From Archivesica marissinica (Eukaryota > Mollusca > Bivalvia > Venerida > Vesicomyidae), in the NCBI GenBank assembly GCA_014843695.1, contig CM026398.1, positions 14,439,896 through 14,503,895 on the forward strand: a stretch of DNA of 64,000 nucleotides, written 5' to 3'. The notes beneath the pieces were generated by a model. The model did no database searches and was not told the origin of the DNA. It saw only the letters and a program-made list of their open reading frames with translations. Made by a program: the position numbers and the translations under genes. Each line of letters starts with the position of its first letter. The stretch's first letter is position 1. Of this stretch, positions 63,220-64,000 are shown piece after piece.

Positions 63220-64000
63220 GTAACATCCGTCACATACGTTACACTGATAATTGTAGAGGTAACATCAGTCACATACGTTACACGGATAATTGTACAGGTA
63301 ACATCCGTCGCATACGTTACACTGATAATTGTAGAGGTAACATCAGTCACATACGTTACACGGATAATTGTAGAGGTAACATCCGTCACATACATTAACA
63401 TGGACAATTGTACAGGTAACATCCGTCGCATACGTTACACTGATAATTGTAGAGGTAACATCAGTCACATATGTTACACGGATAATTGTACAGGTAACAT
63501 CTGTCGCATACATTACACTGATAATTGTAGAGGTAACATCAGTCACATACGTTACACGGATAATTGTAGAGGTAACATCCATCACATACATTAACATGGA
63601 CAATTGTACAGGTAACATCCGTCACATACATTAACATGGACAATTGTACAGGTAACATCCGTCACATACATTAACATGGATAATTGTACAGGTAACATCC
63701 GTCACATACGTTACACGGATAATTGTAGAGGTAACATCCGTCACATACGTTAACATGGACAATTGTACAGGTAACATCCGTCACATACATTAACCATAAT
63801 TGTACAGGTAACATCCGTCGCATACGTTACACTGATAATTGTACAAGTAACATCCGTCACATACATTAACATGGATAATTGTACAGGTAACATCCGTCAC
63901 ATACATTAACATGGACAATTGTACAGGTAACATCCGTCACATACGTTACATGGACAATTGTACAGGTAAAATCCGTCACATACATTAACATGGATAATTG
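63205..64000 (+). repeat. Array of the exon 19 donor, about 20 units, running off the window
   Basis: The unit is about ACATGGACAATTGTACAGGT plus AACATCCGTCACATACATTA, or GATAATTGTAGAGGTAACAT with CAGTCACATACGTTACACG. The first unit is the coding end of exon 19 with its donor ACAG|gtaaca. Confidence 0.95.

Noticed and set aside
62988..63049. Upstream in-frame extension of exon 19 ([13 protein letters not shown])
   Set aside because: The acceptor ttgtttag at 63049 restores the phase 2 join with exon 18 and gives the conserved [10 protein letters not shown]; the extension would break the C-lobe helix.

Overview
The window is eukaryotic (metazoan) genomic DNA. It has long GT-AG introns, many tRNA-derived SINEs, terminal-inverted-repeat (TIR) elements, minisatellites, and three gaps of exactly 1000 N. 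It holds one large gene on the + strand, read here from 13861 to 63219. Nineteen coding exons join in one continuous reading frame of about 1338 codons. The product is a MET/RON-family (hepatocyte growth factor receptor-like) receptor tyrosine kinase: signal peptide, Sema, PSI, about four IPT/Ig-like repeats, one membrane helix, a juxtamembrane segment and a tyrosine kinase with all catalytic motifs. It ends at a YVNM docking motif. A further exon probably lies beyond the right edge. The repeat landscape suggests a mollusc, probably a bivalve; that is inference, not proof.

Layout. 1-2290: minisatellite. 2395-2636: SINE. 2719-2839: one orphan exon-like segment. 3655-4900: degenerate 21-bp array. 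4925-6500: mostly unique, with one hairpin. 6709-7708: gap. 7709-11465: 186-bp satellite whose last part is inverted. 12000-13625: two more arrays and tRNA-like pieces. 13861-23200: Sema, PSI and first IPT exons. 26691-41292: remaining IPT exons, with a 6.7-kb array containing a gap. 44524-45877: membrane and juxtamembrane exons. 47170-63219: kinase exons. 63205-64000: a terminal array.

The most unusual pattern is that many arrays are anchored on exon edges. Their repeat units include a real splice site of this gene plus a few to about 40 exonic bases. This occurs at the acceptors of exons 3 and 9 and at the donors of exons 3, 5, 8, 12, 17 and 19. The transcript therefore carries about 20 to well over 100 near-identical copies of authentic splice junctions at the larger arrays. 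Other arrays appear to be seeded from SINE tails (1-2290, 40318-41040) or from inside a TIR element (12897-13625).

Mobile elements are dense and nested. At least six tRNA-derived SINE families are visible (called A to F here), several with clear target-site duplications. There are hAT-like, TTAA-flanked and TA-flanked MITEs, a decayed LINE reverse-transcriptase fragment (minus strand, about 28870-29300), and a 703-bp hAT-like element carrying a broken zinc-finger/transposase-like reading frame. No CRISPR array, operon or prokaryotic feature is present. All family names are my own labels from comparing copies within the window; no database was searched.
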